Of a stretch of 64,000 bases of DNA, positions 1-9,386 are shown one piece after another. Origin of the DNA: Aquariibacter albus (GTDB taxonomy: Bacteria > Pseudomonadota > Gammaproteobacteria > Burkholderiales > Burkholderiaceae_C); contig NZ_JACIVI010000003.1 in assembly GCF_014145335.1 (NCBI RefSeq), positions 1-64,000 of the forward strand, in the 5' to 3' direction. Below the pieces are notes generated by a model that was not told the origin of the DNA, made no database searches, and saw only the letters and a list, made by a program, of their open reading frames with translations. The position numbers and the translations under genes are program-made. Each line of letters starts with the position of its first letter. Position 1 is the first letter of the stretch.

Positions 1-113
1 CCGGACTGCAGCCGGATGCGGTGACCCTGGGCAATGAGCTTCTTGGCCGTCTCGGGGGTGACGGCAACCCGGGTTTCGCCTGCGGACGTTTCCGCGGGCA
101 CTCCGATCAGCAT
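1..113 (-). CDS. pntA: NAD(P) transhydrogenase subunit alpha, N-terminus (partial)
   Basis: Only the first 37 codons are in the window; the gene continues off the left edge. The reading starts MLIGVPAETSAGETRVAVTP, the N-terminal strand-helix of the alanine dehydrogenase/PntA family, which binds NAD(H) in the membrane proton-pumping transhydrogenase. A strong GGAGGAG ribosome binding site sits just upstream of the ATG at 113. The E(T)xxGExRVAxTP pattern is shared by alanine dehydrogenase and lysine-ketoglutarate reductases; the MLIGVPAET opening favours PntA. Identity to the family is good, exact subunit type is inferred. Confidence 0.75.
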   Translation of the reverse strand, partial: MLIGVPAETSAGETRVAVTPETAKKLIAQGHRIRLQS

Positions 114-558
114 GGGGACTCCTCCGGGCAGGGGCCGACTTGTGTGCGGCCTCGTACAAGGGACAACAGGAAACAGAACCGTGGCAGACCTCGGCGAGGC
201 CGCACACCGTGCAGCCCTGCAGGCGGGCAGGGCCAGGGCGGCGCGCAGCTTACACAATGTGTCCTGTTTTGGGTCGAAACGTCTTCGGAACGCTCCGGCC
301 GCTGCGCCGGCGGCAAGTTCCGGGCCGCCCCCGGTCCCGGCTGACGCCTGGGCCCGCACTTCGTGCTTACCCGGGGCGGCTTGCCGCGCCGCGGCTCGGA
401 GGCGGGCGGCGAACCCGCAGCGCGCGGGGGGTCTTCGCCTGCCCTTGTTGCAAGCCCGCACGATGCGGACTGTCGCTGTCCCCTGCACCGTCGCTTGCGC
501 CGCGGCCGGACTTCGCCTGGCGTCCCAGCGGCGGCGGCCGGGGACCGACAATCCCGGC
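114..558. other. Divergent intergenic region between pntA and the Nudix gene
   Basis: This 445-bp stretch separates the minus-strand pntA start from the plus-strand Nudix gene and must hold both promoters. The most A/T-rich part, and the likeliest place for a promoter, is about 250-290 (tacacaatgtgtcctg and ggtcgaaacgtc). I could not place convincing -35/-10 boxes. The open frames that cross it have no coding character I recognise. Confidence 0.4.
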
Positions 559-1083
559 ATGAGTGCCGTCGCCCCCCCCCGCTGGAGTCCCAACGTCACG
601 GTCGCCGCCGTGATCGAGCAGGACGGACGTTTCCTGCTCGTCGAGGAGCACACGCCCGAGGGCCTGCGCCTGAACAACCCGGCCGGCCACCTGGATCCGG
701 GGGAGTCACTGCAGGAGGCGGTGGTCCGCGAGGTGCTGGAGGAGACGGCCCGCGTCTTCACCCCCACCGCGCTCCTGCCGGTCTGCCTGGCGCGCTTCCA
801 GCGTCCGGCGCGGCGACAGGACGTGACCTATTTGCGCTTCTCCTTCGTCGGCCGGGTTGGCGAGGCCGATCCGGGGCGCGCACTCGACACCGGCATCGTC
901 CGCACCCTGTGGATGACGATCGACGAGCTGCGCGCCTGTCCCGAGCGCCACCGCAGCCCGATGGTGCAGCAGAGCATCGAGGCCCATCTGGCCGGCCGCC
1001 ACCTGCCGCTGGAGGCCGTCTGGGCCGATGCCAGCCTCTACATGGCGCCCCTGCCCCCGGCCGGTGACGGGCTCAGCGCATGA
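559..1083 (+). CDS. nudJ: Nudix hydrolase, NudJ-like
   Basis: 174-aa Nudix pyrophosphohydrolase. The Nudix box lies at residues 43-65: GHLDPGE, then REVLEET, giving the G-x5-E-x7-RE-x2-EE pattern that binds Mg2+ and cleaves X-P-P bonds. The frame is open far upstream, but homology begins at the ATG at 559 ([18 protein letters not shown]), so that start is chosen. The stop overlaps the mnmA start as ATGA, so the two are probably translationally coupled. The same nudJ-mnmA order is common in proteobacteria, and E. coli NudJ acts on HMP-PP and other di/triphosphates; the substrate here is inferred from that neighbourhood and length. Confidence 0.88.
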   Translation: MSAVAPPRWSPNVTVAAVIEQDGRFLLVEEHTPEGLRLNNPAGHLDPGESLQEAVVREVLEETARVFTPTALLPVCLARFQRPARRQDVTYLRFSFVGRVGEADPGRALDTGIVRTLWMTIDELRACPERHRSPMVQQSIEAHLAGRHLPLEAVWADASLYMAPLPPAGDGLSA

Positions 1084-2231
1084 GCCACGCCGGTTCCAAG
1101 CGCCGCGTCGTTGTCGGCCTGTCCGGCGGCGTGGATTCCGCCGTCAGCGCCTGGCTGCTCAAGCAGCAGGGCCATGAGGTCGTCGGCCTGTTCATGAAGA
1201 ACTGGGAGGACGACGACGATTCCGAGCACTGCACCTCGCGCCAGGACTGGCTGGACGCGGCCAGCGTGGCCGACGTGATCGGCATCGACATCGAGCACGT
1301 GAACTTCGCGGCCGACTACAGGGACCGCGTCTTCGCCGACTTCCTGCGCGAGTACGCCGCCGGCCGCACGCCCAACCCCGACGTGCTCTGCAATGCCGAG
1401 ATCAAGTTCAAGGCCTTCCTCGACCATGCCCTGGCCATGGGCGCCGAGACCATCGCCACCGGCCATTACGCCCGCGTGCGCCTCAATCCGGCCAGCGGCC
1501 GCCACGAGCTCCTGAAGGGCCTGGACCCGCTGAAGGACCAGAGCTACTTCCTGCACCGCCTGAACCAGGCCCAGCTTGCGCGCACCCTCTTCCCCGTGGG
1601 CGAACTGCCCAAGACCGAGGTGCGCCGCCTCGCCGCCGAGATCGGCCTGCCCAACGCGAAGAAGAAGGACTCCACCGGCATCTGCTTCATCGGCGAGCGG
1701 CCCTTCCGCGACTTCCTCAACCGCTACCTGGCCAACCAGCCCGGCCCCATCGTCGACGACCGCGGCCGGCGCCTGGGCGAGCATGTCGGCCTGAGCTTCT
1801 ACACCCTGGGCCAGCGCAAGGGCATCGGCATCGGCGGCGTGAAGGACAAGGGCGCGCCGCGCGGCGGCGGCGACCATGAGGCCTGGTTCGTCGCCCGCAA
1901 GGACCTGGCGCGCAACACCCTGGTCATCGTGCAGGGCCATGCCCATCCCTGGCTGCAGCAGCACAGCCTGCAGGCCGACGCGCCCAGCTGGGTGGCCGGC
2001 GAGCCCCCCGCGCCCGGCGCCCGCCTGGCCGCCAAGACCCGCTACCGCCAGGCCGATGCCGCCTGCAGCTTCCAGCCCGCCACCCTGCCCGGGGCCGGCG
2101 AGCGGCCGGCGCGCGAAGGCTTCGCGCTCACCTTCCCCGAGGCCCAGTGGGCCGTCACGCCGGGCCAGTCGGCCGTGCTCTACGACGGCGAGGTCTGCCT
2201 GGGTGGGGGCTTCATCGACGCGGCGGCCTGA
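1080..2231 (+). CDS. mnmA: tRNA-specific 2-thiouridylase MnmA
   Basis: 383 aa, the usual MnmA length. It activates the wobble U34 of tRNA-Glu/Gln/Lys with ATP and transfers sulfur from the TusE relay to give s2U. The ATP-binding PP-loop SGGVDSA is at residues 15-21. The catalytic cysteine pair is seen as C104 in [12 protein letters not shown] and a second Cys in [12 protein letters not shown] near residue 200, which form the disulfide during catalysis. Starts inside the stop of the Nudix gene (ATGA). No truncation or unusual codon use. Confidence 0.97.
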   Translation: MSHAGSKRRVVVGLSGGVDSAVSAWLLKQQGHEVVGLFMKNWEDDDDSEHCTSRQDWLDAASVADVIGIDIEHVNFAADYRDRVFADFLREYAAGRTPNPDVLCNAEIKFKAFLDHALAMGAETIATGHYARVRLNPASGRHELLKGLDPLKDQSYFLHRLNQAQLARTLFPVGELPKTEVRRLAAEIGLPNAKKKDSTGICFIGERPFRDFLNRYLANQPGPIVDDRGRRLGEHVGLSFYTLGQRKGIGIGGVKDKGAPRGGGDHEAWFVARKDLARNTLVIVQGHAHPWLQQHSLQADAPSWVAGEPPAPGARLAAKTRYRQADAACSFQPATLPGAGERPAREGFALTFPEAQWAVTPGQSAVLYDGEVCLGGGFIDAAA

Positions 2232-2260
2232 GCCGCCGGGCCCTCAGCGCCCCCGGCCCC

Positions 2261-2896
2261 TCAGCGCCCCCGGCCCAGCGCCGCGATCTGCCGGTCCTGC
2301 GTGCGCCCCAGCAGCAGCAGGGCGAGCAGCGCCCCCAGCAGGGCGCAGCCCATGTCGGCCTGGGTGTCCCAGGCATCGCCCTGGGTGCCGAGGAAGTCGT
2401 CGGCGCCCTGGCCCAGGGCCAGGGCCGCACCCCATTCGATCAGCTCGTAGCTTGCGCTCAGCGCGAGCGCGAAGCAGACGACCAGGAAAGCGAGCATGCG
2501 CCGGCCGGCCACATGGGCGCCGCGGATCAGGATCTCGCGCGCGACCAGGGCCGGCACGAAGCCCTGCATCAGGTGGCCGAAGCGGTCGTAGGGGTTGCGC
2601 GACAGGTCGAACAGCTCCTGCACCCAGAAGCCGAGCGGCACGCGGGCGTAGGTGTAGGCCCCGCCCAGGATCAGCACCAGCGCATGGGCCGCGATGGCCA
2701 GCTGCAGCAGGGAGGTCAGCGGGAAGCGTCGGTGGGTGGCCAGCAGCAGCGGCAGGGCGACGAGGACCGGCGCCACCTCCATCCACCAGGTCGCGCGGTC
2801 GAAGGGCCGCAGGCCGGAGGCGATCAGCGCCGCCAGCACGAGCGCGATCAGGGCCAGCGGCAGCGCCGGTGAGCGGGGCGGGGCAGGGCGTGTCAT
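2261..2896 (-). CDS. DUF2238 / YjdF-type inner-membrane protein
   Basis: 211 aa with about six hydrophobic segments (ALPLALIALVLAALIASGL, VAPVLVALPLLLA, then four more). It carries the family pattern YTYARVPLGFW...DRFGHLMQGF...REIL and SYELIEWGAAL...DDFLGTQGDAWDTQADMG, typical of YjdF/DUF2238 proteins of unknown function. The start MTRPAPPRSP at 2896 precedes the first membrane helix. Convergent with mnmA. Two copies of a 17-bp direct repeat (about 2242-2275) overlap the 3' end so that the stop codon context occurs twice. Role unknown. Confidence 0.8.
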   Translation of the reverse strand: MTRPAPPRSPALPLALIALVLAALIASGLRPFDRATWWMEVAPVLVALPLLLATHRRFPLTSLLQLAIAAHALVLILGGAYTYARVPLGFWVQELFDLSRNPYDRFGHLMQGFVPALVAREILIRGAHVAGRRMLAFLVVCFALALSASYELIEWGAALALGQGADDFLGTQGDAWDTQADMGCALLGALLALLLLGRTQDRQIAALGRGR

Positions 2897-2973
2897 GCCC
2901 CCAGCATCGCATGCAGGCCGGGCCGGGCGCCAGGGTGGTCCGGCTTCGGCGGGGCCGCGGCAGGCGCCTCCGC

Positions 2974-4194
2974 TCAGGCGTCCTGTGCCAGGCGCAGGCC
3001 GCTGAACTGCCAGCGCGCGGCGGGCGGGAAGAAGTTGCGGTAGCTGTCGCGCGCATGGCCGGGCGGGGTGGCCAGGCTGCTGCCGCGCAGCACGAGCTGG
3101 CTGACCATGAACTTGCCGTTGTACTCGCCCACCGCGCCGGCCCAGGGGCGGTAGCCCGGGTAGGGGTCGTAGCTGGAGCGGGTCCACTGCCAGGCCACGC
3201 CGTGCAGTTGATGCAGGGCGGCGGCCTGCGGGCCGGTCGCGGCGGCTTCCCACTCGGCCTCGGTCGGCAGGCGGGCGCCGGCCCATTCGGCATAGGCGGC
3301 GGCTTCGTAGAAGCTCAGGTGCAGCACCGGGGCTTCGGGCCGGAAGGCTTCGACGCCGCGCAGGGTGTAGATGCCCTCGGGCTGGCCGTCGGCGCCCTCG
3401 GGCAGCCAGTAGGCCGGCGCGGTCCAGCCCTGGGCCTGCACCGTGGCCCAGCCGTCGCTGAGCCAGAAGGCCGCCCGGCGGTAGCCGCCGTCGGCGATGA
3501 AGGCCTGGTACTCGCCCTGGGTGACCAGGCGGTTGCCCAGGCGGTAAGGCTGCAGCCACACCGGATGGCGCGGGCCTTCGTTGTCGTAGGCGAAACCGGG
3601 GCCGGCGTGGCCGATCCAGGCCTCGCCGCCGGCTTGCTCGATCCACGCAAAGGGCTGCCCGGCCTCGGTGGCGCGCGGCGCCTGCGGCAGGGCGGCCGGC
3701 CGCAGCGGGTTCATGGACATCGCATGCAGGATGTCGGTCTGCAGCAGCTCCTGGTGCTGCTGCTCGTGGTGCAGGCCCAGCTCGACGAGGAAGGCGAGTT
3801 CCGCTTCGAGCGGCGCGGCCAGCAGCGCCTCCATGGCGGCATCGACATGCGCGCGGTAGGCATGCACCTCGGCCAGGTCGGGCCGCGTGATCAGGCCGCG
3901 CTGCGGCCGTGGGTGGCGCGGGCCGAGCTGCTCGTAGTAGGAATTGAACAGGGTCGCGTAGGCCGGGTCCGGGGTCCGGTAGCCGGCGCCGTGGGGCTTG
4001 AGCAGCAGGGTCTCGAAGAACCAGCTGGTGTGCGCCAGGTGCCATTTGGTCGGGCTGGCATCCGGCATGGACTGGATGCACTGGTCCTCGGCCGAGAGCG
4101 GCGCGGCCAGGGCGACGCTGTGGCTGCGGACGGCGGCGTAGCGCGCCTGGCGCTCGGCGGCGAGGAGCAGGGCCGATTCGGTGCTGGCGTTCAT
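2974..4194 (-). CDS. egtB: EgtB-like sulfoxide synthase (DinB + FGE-sulfatase fold)
   Basis: 406 aa. An N-terminal DinB-like helical domain carries HLAHT (residues 52-56) and HHEQQHQE near residue 145, the three-His iron site. It is followed by a formylglycine-generating-enzyme fold ending in YNGKFM...LRGSSLATP...RNFFPPAARWQFSGLRLA, which closely follows EgtB. EgtB joins a thiol donor to trimethylhistidine in ergothioneine synthesis. The frame is open upstream; MNASTESALLL at 4194 is chosen because it begins the conserved part. No EgtD methyltransferase is in the window. Alternatives are a relative acting in ovothiol or selenoneine synthesis; the C-terminal sequence favours EgtB. Confidence 0.85.
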   Translation of the reverse strand: MNASTESALLLAAERQARYAAVRSHSVALAAPLSAEDQCIQSMPDASPTKWHLAHTSWFFETLLLKPHGAGYRTPDPAYATLFNSYYEQLGPRHPRPQRGLITRPDLAEVHAYRAHVDAAMEALLAAPLEAELAFLVELGLHHEQQHQELLQTDILHAMSMNPLRPAALPQAPRATEAGQPFAWIEQAGGEAWIGHAGPGFAYDNEGPRHPVWLQPYRLGNRLVTQGEYQAFIADGGYRRAAFWLSDGWATVQAQGWTAPAYWLPEGADGQPEGIYTLRGVEAFRPEAPVLHLSFYEAAAYAEWAGARLPTEAEWEAAATGPQAAALHQLHGVAWQWTRSSYDPYPGYRPWAGAVGEYNGKFMVSQLVLRGSSLATPPGHARDSYRNFFPPAARWQFSGLRLAQDA

Positions 4195-4219
4195 GGGCGG
4201 GTTCGGTTGGGGGCGCGGT

Positions 4220-5603
4220 TCAGGCCGCAGCCAGGGAGTCGAGGGCATCGGCCAGCGCATCGAGCAGGCGCTGGATCTGCGCGTCCTGCGTGGCCGGGCT
4301 GACCAGCATCATCATGTGGAAGGGCGTCAGCAGCACGCCGCGGTTCAGCAGGGCGAGGTGCAGCCAGGCCGCCAGAGGCTCGTCGAAGCAGGCGGCCGCT
4401 TCCTTACCGTTGCGCGGCAGCACGGGGCTGAACTGGAGTTCACAGCGCGCACCGAGCCGGCATACGGACCAGGGCAGGCCGCGGATGCCGATCAGCCGCT
4501 CCAGCCCGTCGGCCAGGCGCGCGCCGCGGGCCAGCATGCCGGCGTAGACGGCCGGGGTCATCAGCGTTTCCAGCGTCGCGCGCATCGCCGCCAGGCCGGC
4601 CAGGTGGCCGCTCAGCGTGGTGCCGATGCCGGAATGCCCGGGCGCGGCGGCCTGCTTGGCGGCCGTGGCGGCTTCGGCCCAGCGTGCGCTGAAGCCGTAG
4701 GCCGCCCCCGGCAGGCCCCCCCCGAGGGCCTTGCCGACGACCAGGGCATCGGGCCGCAGGCCCTGGGCGCGGCACCAGCCGCCCGGCCCGGCGCTGAGGG
4801 TGTGGGTTTCGTCGGCGACCAGCGGCACCCCGTACCGGTCCAGCAGGGCGCGGGCCGCGGGCCGCGGGCCAGAAGCCGGGCTCGGGCAGCACCATGCCGC
4901 AGTTGGTCAGCGCGGGTTCGGCCAGCAGGCAGGCCACGTCCCCTTCGGCCAGCGCGGCCTCCAGGGCGGCCAGGTCGTTGAAGGGCAGCACGGTGGTCGA
5001 GCCGCGCAGGTCCTGCACCTGGCCGAGCAGGCTGGGGCGCATGGTCGGCCGGCCGGCTCCGTCCAGGTCGACGAAGCAGTCGTCGACCGTGCCGTGGTAG
5101 CAGCCATCGAAGACCAGCAGGCGCCGCCGCCCCGTGGCTGCGCGCAGCCAGCGCAGCAGGAAGCGGTTGGCATCGCTGGCCGACAGCGCGAACTGCCACT
5201 GCGGCAGGCCGAAGCGGGCCTGCAGCAGGGCGCCGACGGCGGCCGCGTCCTCGTTGGGCAGCATGACCGTGCTGCCGCGGGCGATCTGGCGCTGCACGGC
5301 CGCCACCACGGCCGGCGGGGCATGGCCGAAGAGGGCGGCGGTGTCGCCCAGGCAGAAGTCGTCCAGCCTGTGGCCGTCGATGTCCTGCACGGTGGCGCCC
5401 TCGGCGTGCTCGATCAGCAGGGGAAAGGGCAGGCCCCAGTCGCGCATCCAGTGCATCGGCAGGCCGAAGAGCAGCGAAGCCTCGGCCTGCCGGGCGGAGG
5501 CTTCGCTGCGCGGTCGCAGACGGGCATACCGTGCTTGCTCGGCTGCCCGGGCCGCCGCCAGCTGATCGGGGTCGAAGGGAAGGCGGGCAGCGCGGGGCGA
5601 CAT
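4220..5603 (-). pseudogene. Class III (GSA aminomutase-like) aminotransferase, frameshifted
   Basis: PLP-dependent class III aminotransferase resembling glutamate-1-semialdehyde aminomutase. The N-terminal part runs from MSPRAARLPF (5603) through IDGHRLDDFCLGD, ASDANRF, FDGCYHG and NCGMVLPEPGFW. The C-terminal part continues in another frame (from about 4850 to 4220) with VADETHT and VVGKALGGGLPGAAY, containing the Schiff-base lysine. The frames meet at 4851-4870, where the 7-mer CGGGCCG is repeated almost three times. Removing one copy gives an uninterrupted reading GFWPAARALLDRYGVPLVADETHT-like (checked codon by codon), about 460 aa. So this is either a recent slippage mutation or a base-calling error. 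Lies between egtB-like (25 bp) and a glycosyltransferase (92 bp) on the same strand; substrate unknown. Confidence 0.8.
4851..4870. repeat. 7-bp tandem repeat (CGGGCCG, 2.9 copies) at a frameshift
   Basis: Sequence reads CGGGCCG CGGGCCG CGGGCC. Two copies would keep the aminotransferase in frame; the third shifts it by one base. Typical substrate for replication slippage. Confidence 0.85.
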
Positions 5604-5695
5604 GGCCGCTGCATTCTCGGGGCCGAGCCTGCCGCCAGGCTGAAGCTCGGGGATTGCCGGGTCCGCAGCCGCCGGCGGAGGCCCGCGGCAGGCCC

Positions 5696-6997
5696 TCAGC
5701 GGTCGGTGCCGGTCGGCCGCACGGTCTGCAGGCCGGGCCAGTCGGGGGCGGGCGGCTCGGCCTGATGCAGGGTGCCCCAGGGCTCCGTGGCTTCGCGGTA
5801 CAGGGCCAGCAGCGCCTCGGCATGCCGGGACGGGCTGTGCGAGGCCAGCACGCGATGCTGGGCGGCGCGGCCGATGTCGGCCAGGTCCTCGCCGCGCTCC
5901 AGCGTGCGGCGCAGCGCGTCGCCCAGGCCGCGGACGGTGTCGGCATCGCACAGGAAGCCGTTCACGCCGTCGCGGATCAGCTCCGCCGCCATGCCGACGG
6001 GGCTGGCGAGCACCGGCGTGCCCAGGGCCATCGCGTCCAGGGCCGGCGAAGGCCGCGGGTCGTCGACCGTCGAGGGCAGCACCAGCAGGTCGGCGGCCCG
6101 GTAGGCCGCGGCGGGCACGCCTTCCCGCGGCAGGCTGCGCAAGGCGACCGAGGCGGCCCGGTCCAGCCGCGGCAGCAGGCGGTAGATGGCCGGACGTTCG
6201 GCCTCGGTGGTCAGCACGGTCAGGTGCCAGGAGGCGGGCAGCTGGTCGAGGGCCTGCAGCAGCCGCGGCAGGCCGCTTGCCGGCTGCGCGCCGCCGGCGT
6301 AGAGCAGGGCCAGGGGCCGCTCCTGGCCGGGGCGTCCCGGCGGGCGCTGCACCGTGGCCGCTTCGCTGCCGTCGAAGCGGCTGCAGCCGGGCATCACGCG
6401 CAGCGGGGCCGGGTGGAAGCGATTGGCCAGCAGCAGCTTGCGCATCGACTCGCTGGGCACCAGCACGCGGTCGAACAGACGTTCGAAGTCGAGCGCGGCC
6501 CGCTTGGTGTTCAGCCGCCGCAGCCCGCCCGGCAGGCCGCCCTGCGGGACCGTCGGGGGCTCGGCCAGCGAGCAGCCGAAGGCCAGGCAGCCCAGGCCGA
6601 GGCTGCGCGTGCATTGGTCGCCGGGCCAGCGGCGGCGGTCGTCGCGCAGGCAGAGCACGTTGTGGTCGTGGACGCTGCGCACCAGCGGCACGTCCAGGGT
6701 CTGCAGCTCGCTCAGCAGGTGAAGCTGCTCGCAGCGGTGCACATGCACCACATCAGGCGCCCAACGGTGCAGCGCGCGCAGCGTCGCCTCGCTGCTGACG
6801 GCCGGCAGCGGCAGCAGGGTCACGCCCTCGGGCACGGGCTGGGTCAGGGCGGTGGTCAGCGGCAGGGCCAGGCCCACCGTCGCGCCCGCGGCGGCCAGCG
6901 CCGGCGCCAGGGCCAGCAGGTGGGCGGACAGCGCGTCGCCGCCGCCCTCGGTGGACAGCCGATCGGCGAGCAACAGCACGCGCAGGGCTGGTTTCAT
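5696..6997 (-). CDS. GT4-family glycosyltransferase
   Basis: 433 aa, two Rossmann-like halves of a GT-B glycosyltransferase. The N-terminal half opens LRVLLLADRLSTEGGGDA and has PDVVHVHRCEQ and SVHDHNVLC, the acceptor side. The C-terminal half has LLYAGGAQPASGL, then VLPSTVDDPRPSPALDAMALGTPVLASPVGMAAELI, the nucleotide-sugar side. The usual GT4 E-x7-E pair is degenerate here (the second Glu is Asp). A Cys-rich stretch near residues 115-140 (C...C...C...C) is seen in some GT4 enzymes. Same strand as the aminotransferase and EgtB-like genes, divergent from the radical SAM gene. Donor and acceptor unknown. Confidence 0.8.
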   Translation of the reverse strand: MKPALRVLLLADRLSTEGGGDALSAHLLALAPALAAAGATVGLALPLTTALTQPVPEGVTLLPLPAVSSEATLRALHRWAPDVVHVHRCEQLHLLSELQTLDVPLVRSVHDHNVLCLRDDRRRWPGDQCTRSLGLGCLAFGCSLAEPPTVPQGGLPGGLRRLNTKRAALDFERLFDRVLVPSESMRKLLLANRFHPAPLRVMPGCSRFDGSEAATVQRPPGRPGQERPLALLYAGGAQPASGLPRLLQALDQLPASWHLTVLTTEAERPAIYRLLPRLDRAASVALRSLPREGVPAAAYRAADLLVLPSTVDDPRPSPALDAMALGTPVLASPVGMAAELIRDGVNGFLCDADTVRGLGDALRRTLERGEDLADIGRAAQHRVLASHSPSRHAEALLALYREATEPWGTLHQAEPPAPDWPGLQTVRPTGTDR

Positions 6998-7081
6998 GGT
7001 CGGGAGATCGGGTCGTCAGGGGGGCGCAGGCAGAAGGTCGGGCCGTCGCGCGGCATCTTCGCCCGCAGCATGCCAAGCAAC

Positions 7082-9226
7082 ATGCCGGCCACCGTCGGCC
7101 TGGGCTTTCCGGTCCCGCCTGATCAGGGGGGATCGGCCTGCGCGCGGACAATCGGGCGCGGCAGCCGGTCCTTCGCGACGGCCTCGGCCCGGTCCCCCTC
7201 GTCCCCGCCTCCTCCCGTGTCGTCTCCCCCTGTCCTTCCCGCGCCCGTCCCGTCGGCTGCAGCCTGTCCGGATGCGACGGGCCCGGCGCTGCGCGTGCTG
7301 TCGCTCATCCCGCCGATGACGCAGCTCAACACGCCCTACCCGTCGACGGCCTACCTCACGGGCTTCCTGCGATCGCGCGGCCTCGAGGCGGTGCAGGCCG
7401 ACCTCGCGCTGGATCTGGCGCTGGACCTGCTGTCGCCGGCGGGCCTGGACGCCATCCGGGCCGAGCTCCTGGCCCTGCCCGCCGACCATGCCGCCCACGG
7501 GCGGCCCGCGGTGCAGACCTTCCTCGCGCAGTTCGAGGCCTACCGCCTGAGCCTGCCGCGCACCCTGGCCTTCCTGCAGGGCCGCGACCCGACCCTGGCC
7601 CACCGCATCGCCAACCGCAGCTTCCTGCCGGAAGGCCCGCGCTTCGACACGCTGGAGGCCCATGCCCTGGGTGAGGACGGCGGCGAGGATCCCCTGGCCT
7701 GGGCCTTCGGCAGCCTGGGTGTGCAGGACCGTGCGCGCCACCTGGCCACGCTCTACCTGAACGATCTGGCCGAGGTCATCCAGGCCGGCGTCGACCCGCG
7801 CTTCGAGTTCGTCCGCTACGGCGAGAGCCTGGCCGCCAGCCAGGCCTCCTTCGACCCGCTGGCCGAGGCCCTGGCCGCGCCGCCGACCCTGGTTGACCGC
7901 AGCCTGCAGCGCCTGAGCGCCGCGGTGCTGGCGCGTCATCGCCCGCGGCTGGTGCTGCTGTCCGTGCCCTTCCCGGGCGCGGTCTATGCCGCGCTGCGGA
8001 TCGCGCAGACGATCAAGGCGCAGGACCCCTCGGTCGCCATCGCCCTGGGCGGCGGCTGGGTCAACACCGAGCTGCGCGAGCTGGCCGAGCCGCGGCTCTT
8101 CGATTTCGTCGATTTCGTCTGCCTCGACGCGGGCGAGCGGCCGCTGCTGGCCCTGGTCGAGCACTTGCAGGGCCGCCGCTCGCGCCAGCGCCTGGTCCGC
8201 ACCTTCCACCGTGCCCCGGCGGACGACGGCCAGCCCACCGTGCGCTACGCGAACTGGGCCGAGCCCGACATCCCCTTCGCCGAGGTCGGCACCCCCACCT
8301 GGGACGGCCTGCCGCTGGACCGCTACCTCAGCCTGCTCGACCTGCTCAACCCCATGCACCGGCTGTGGAGCGACGGCCGCTGGAACAAGTTGACCGTGGC
8401 CCATGGCTGCTACTGGAAGAAGTGCAGCTTCTGCGATGTGAGCCTGGACTACATCAGCCGCTACGACGCCGCCGGCGCCGAGCTGCTGTGCGACCGCATC
8501 GAGGCCATCGTCGCCGAGACCGGCCAGACCGGCTTCCATTTCGTCGACGAGGCCGCGCCGCCCAAGGTGCTCAAGGCCCTGGCCACCGAGATCCTGCGCC
8601 GCAAGCTGGCCATCAGCTGGTGGGGCAATGTGCGCTTCGAGAAGACCTTCACCCCGGAGCTGGCCGGCCTGCTGGCCGACAGCGGCTGCATCGCGATCTC
8701 CGGCGGGCTGGAGGTGGCCTCCGACCGCCTGCTCGCGCTGATGAAGAAGGGCGTCTCCGTCGAGCAGGTCGCTCGCGTGACGCGCGGCTTCACCGAGGCC
8801 GGCGTGCGCGTGCATGCCTACCTGATGTACGGCTTCCCGACCCAGACCGTGCAGGACACGGTGGATGCGCTCGAGTACGTGCGCCAGCTCTTCCAGCAGG
8901 GCTGCATCCAGAGCGGCTTCTTCCACCGCTTCGCCTGCACCGTGCATTCGCCGGTCGGCCAGCGGCCGCAGGACTACGGCATCACGCTCAAGCCGCTGCC
9001 GCCGGGCCACTTCGCGAAAAACGACGTCGGCTTCATCGACCCGACCGGCACCGACCACGACACCCTGGGCCGCGCGCTGAAGAAGGCGCTCTACAACTAC
9101 ATGCACGGCCTGGGGCTGGAGGACGATGTGCGCGGCTGGTTCCAGGAGCAGGGGGTGCACCCCGTGCCCCGGCCCACCGTGGGACGCCGCCGCATCGAGC
9201 GCGCGCTGCAGGCCCCCGCGGCCTGA
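7082..9226 (+). CDS. B12-binding domain radical SAM protein
   Basis: About 714 aa from the ATG at 7082. The first ~60 residues are Pro/Ala-rich and probably not conserved; a GTG at 7217 is an alternative start, and homology begins near [20 protein letters not shown]. The N-terminal half is a cobalamin-binding-like Rossmann region ([34 protein letters not shown]). The radical SAM domain has C443-x4-C448-x2-C451 ([10 protein letters not shown]), a spacing seen in some COG1032 families instead of C-x3-C-x2-C. Downstream are [21 protein letters not shown] and YGFPTQT. Substrate unknown. Transcribed divergently from the glycosyltransferase. No clear ribosome binding site at either start. Confidence 0.82.
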   Translation: MPATVGLGFPVPPDQGGSACARTIGRGSRSFATASARSPSSPPPPVSSPPVLPAPVPSAAACPDATGPALRVLSLIPPMTQLNTPYPSTAYLTGFLRSRGLEAVQADLALDLALDLLSPAGLDAIRAELLALPADHAAHGRPAVQTFLAQFEAYRLSLPRTLAFLQGRDPTLAHRIANRSFLPEGPRFDTLEAHALGEDGGEDPLAWAFGSLGVQDRARHLATLYLNDLAEVIQAGVDPRFEFVRYGESLAASQASFDPLAEALAAPPTLVDRSLQRLSAAVLARHRPRLVLLSVPFPGAVYAALRIAQTIKAQDPSVAIALGGGWVNTELRELAEPRLFDFVDFVCLDAGERPLLALVEHLQGRRSRQRLVRTFHRAPADDGQPTVRYANWAEPDIPFAEVGTPTWDGLPLDRYLSLLDLLNPMHRLWSDGRWNKLTVAHGCYWKKCSFCDVSLDYISRYDAAGAELLCDRIEAIVAETGQTGFHFVDEAAPPKVLKALATEILRRKLAISWWGNVRFEKTFTPELAGLLADSGCIAISGGLEVASDRLLALMKKGVSVEQVARVTRGFTEAGVRVHAYLMYGFPTQTVQDTVDALEYVRQLFQQGCIQSGFFHRFACTVHSPVGQRPQDYGITLKPLPPGHFAKNDVGFIDPTGTDHDTLGRALKKALYNYMHGLGLEDDVRGWFQEQGVHPVPRPTVGRRRIERALQAPAA

Positions 9227-9386
9227 ATCCCCGGCCGGGCCGCCCGGGCCTGTCGCGGCCCGGAACAGGGCGGCACGACCCATGCTGCAGTGCAAAAAAC
9301 GGCTGACAATCGATGCCAGCCGCACTGGCGGGCCCCGGTCCCCAGCCGCGACCCCTTTTCCCCGATCGAGTCTGGAGAACCACACC

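Noticed and set aside
1876-4302. Plus-strand 808-codon frame over mnmA, the YjdF-type and egtB-like genes
   Set aside because: Pro/Arg/Ala-rich shadow translation crossing three well-supported genes.
5696-6997. SenB (selenosugar synthase) identity for the glycosyltransferase
   Set aside because: It is longer than expected for SenB, has ordinary GT4 features, and no selenophosphate synthetase gene is nearby.
5531-7081. Upstream extension of the radical SAM frame
   Set aside because: Overlaps the opposite-strand glycosyltransferase; translation has no conserved features before about 7260.
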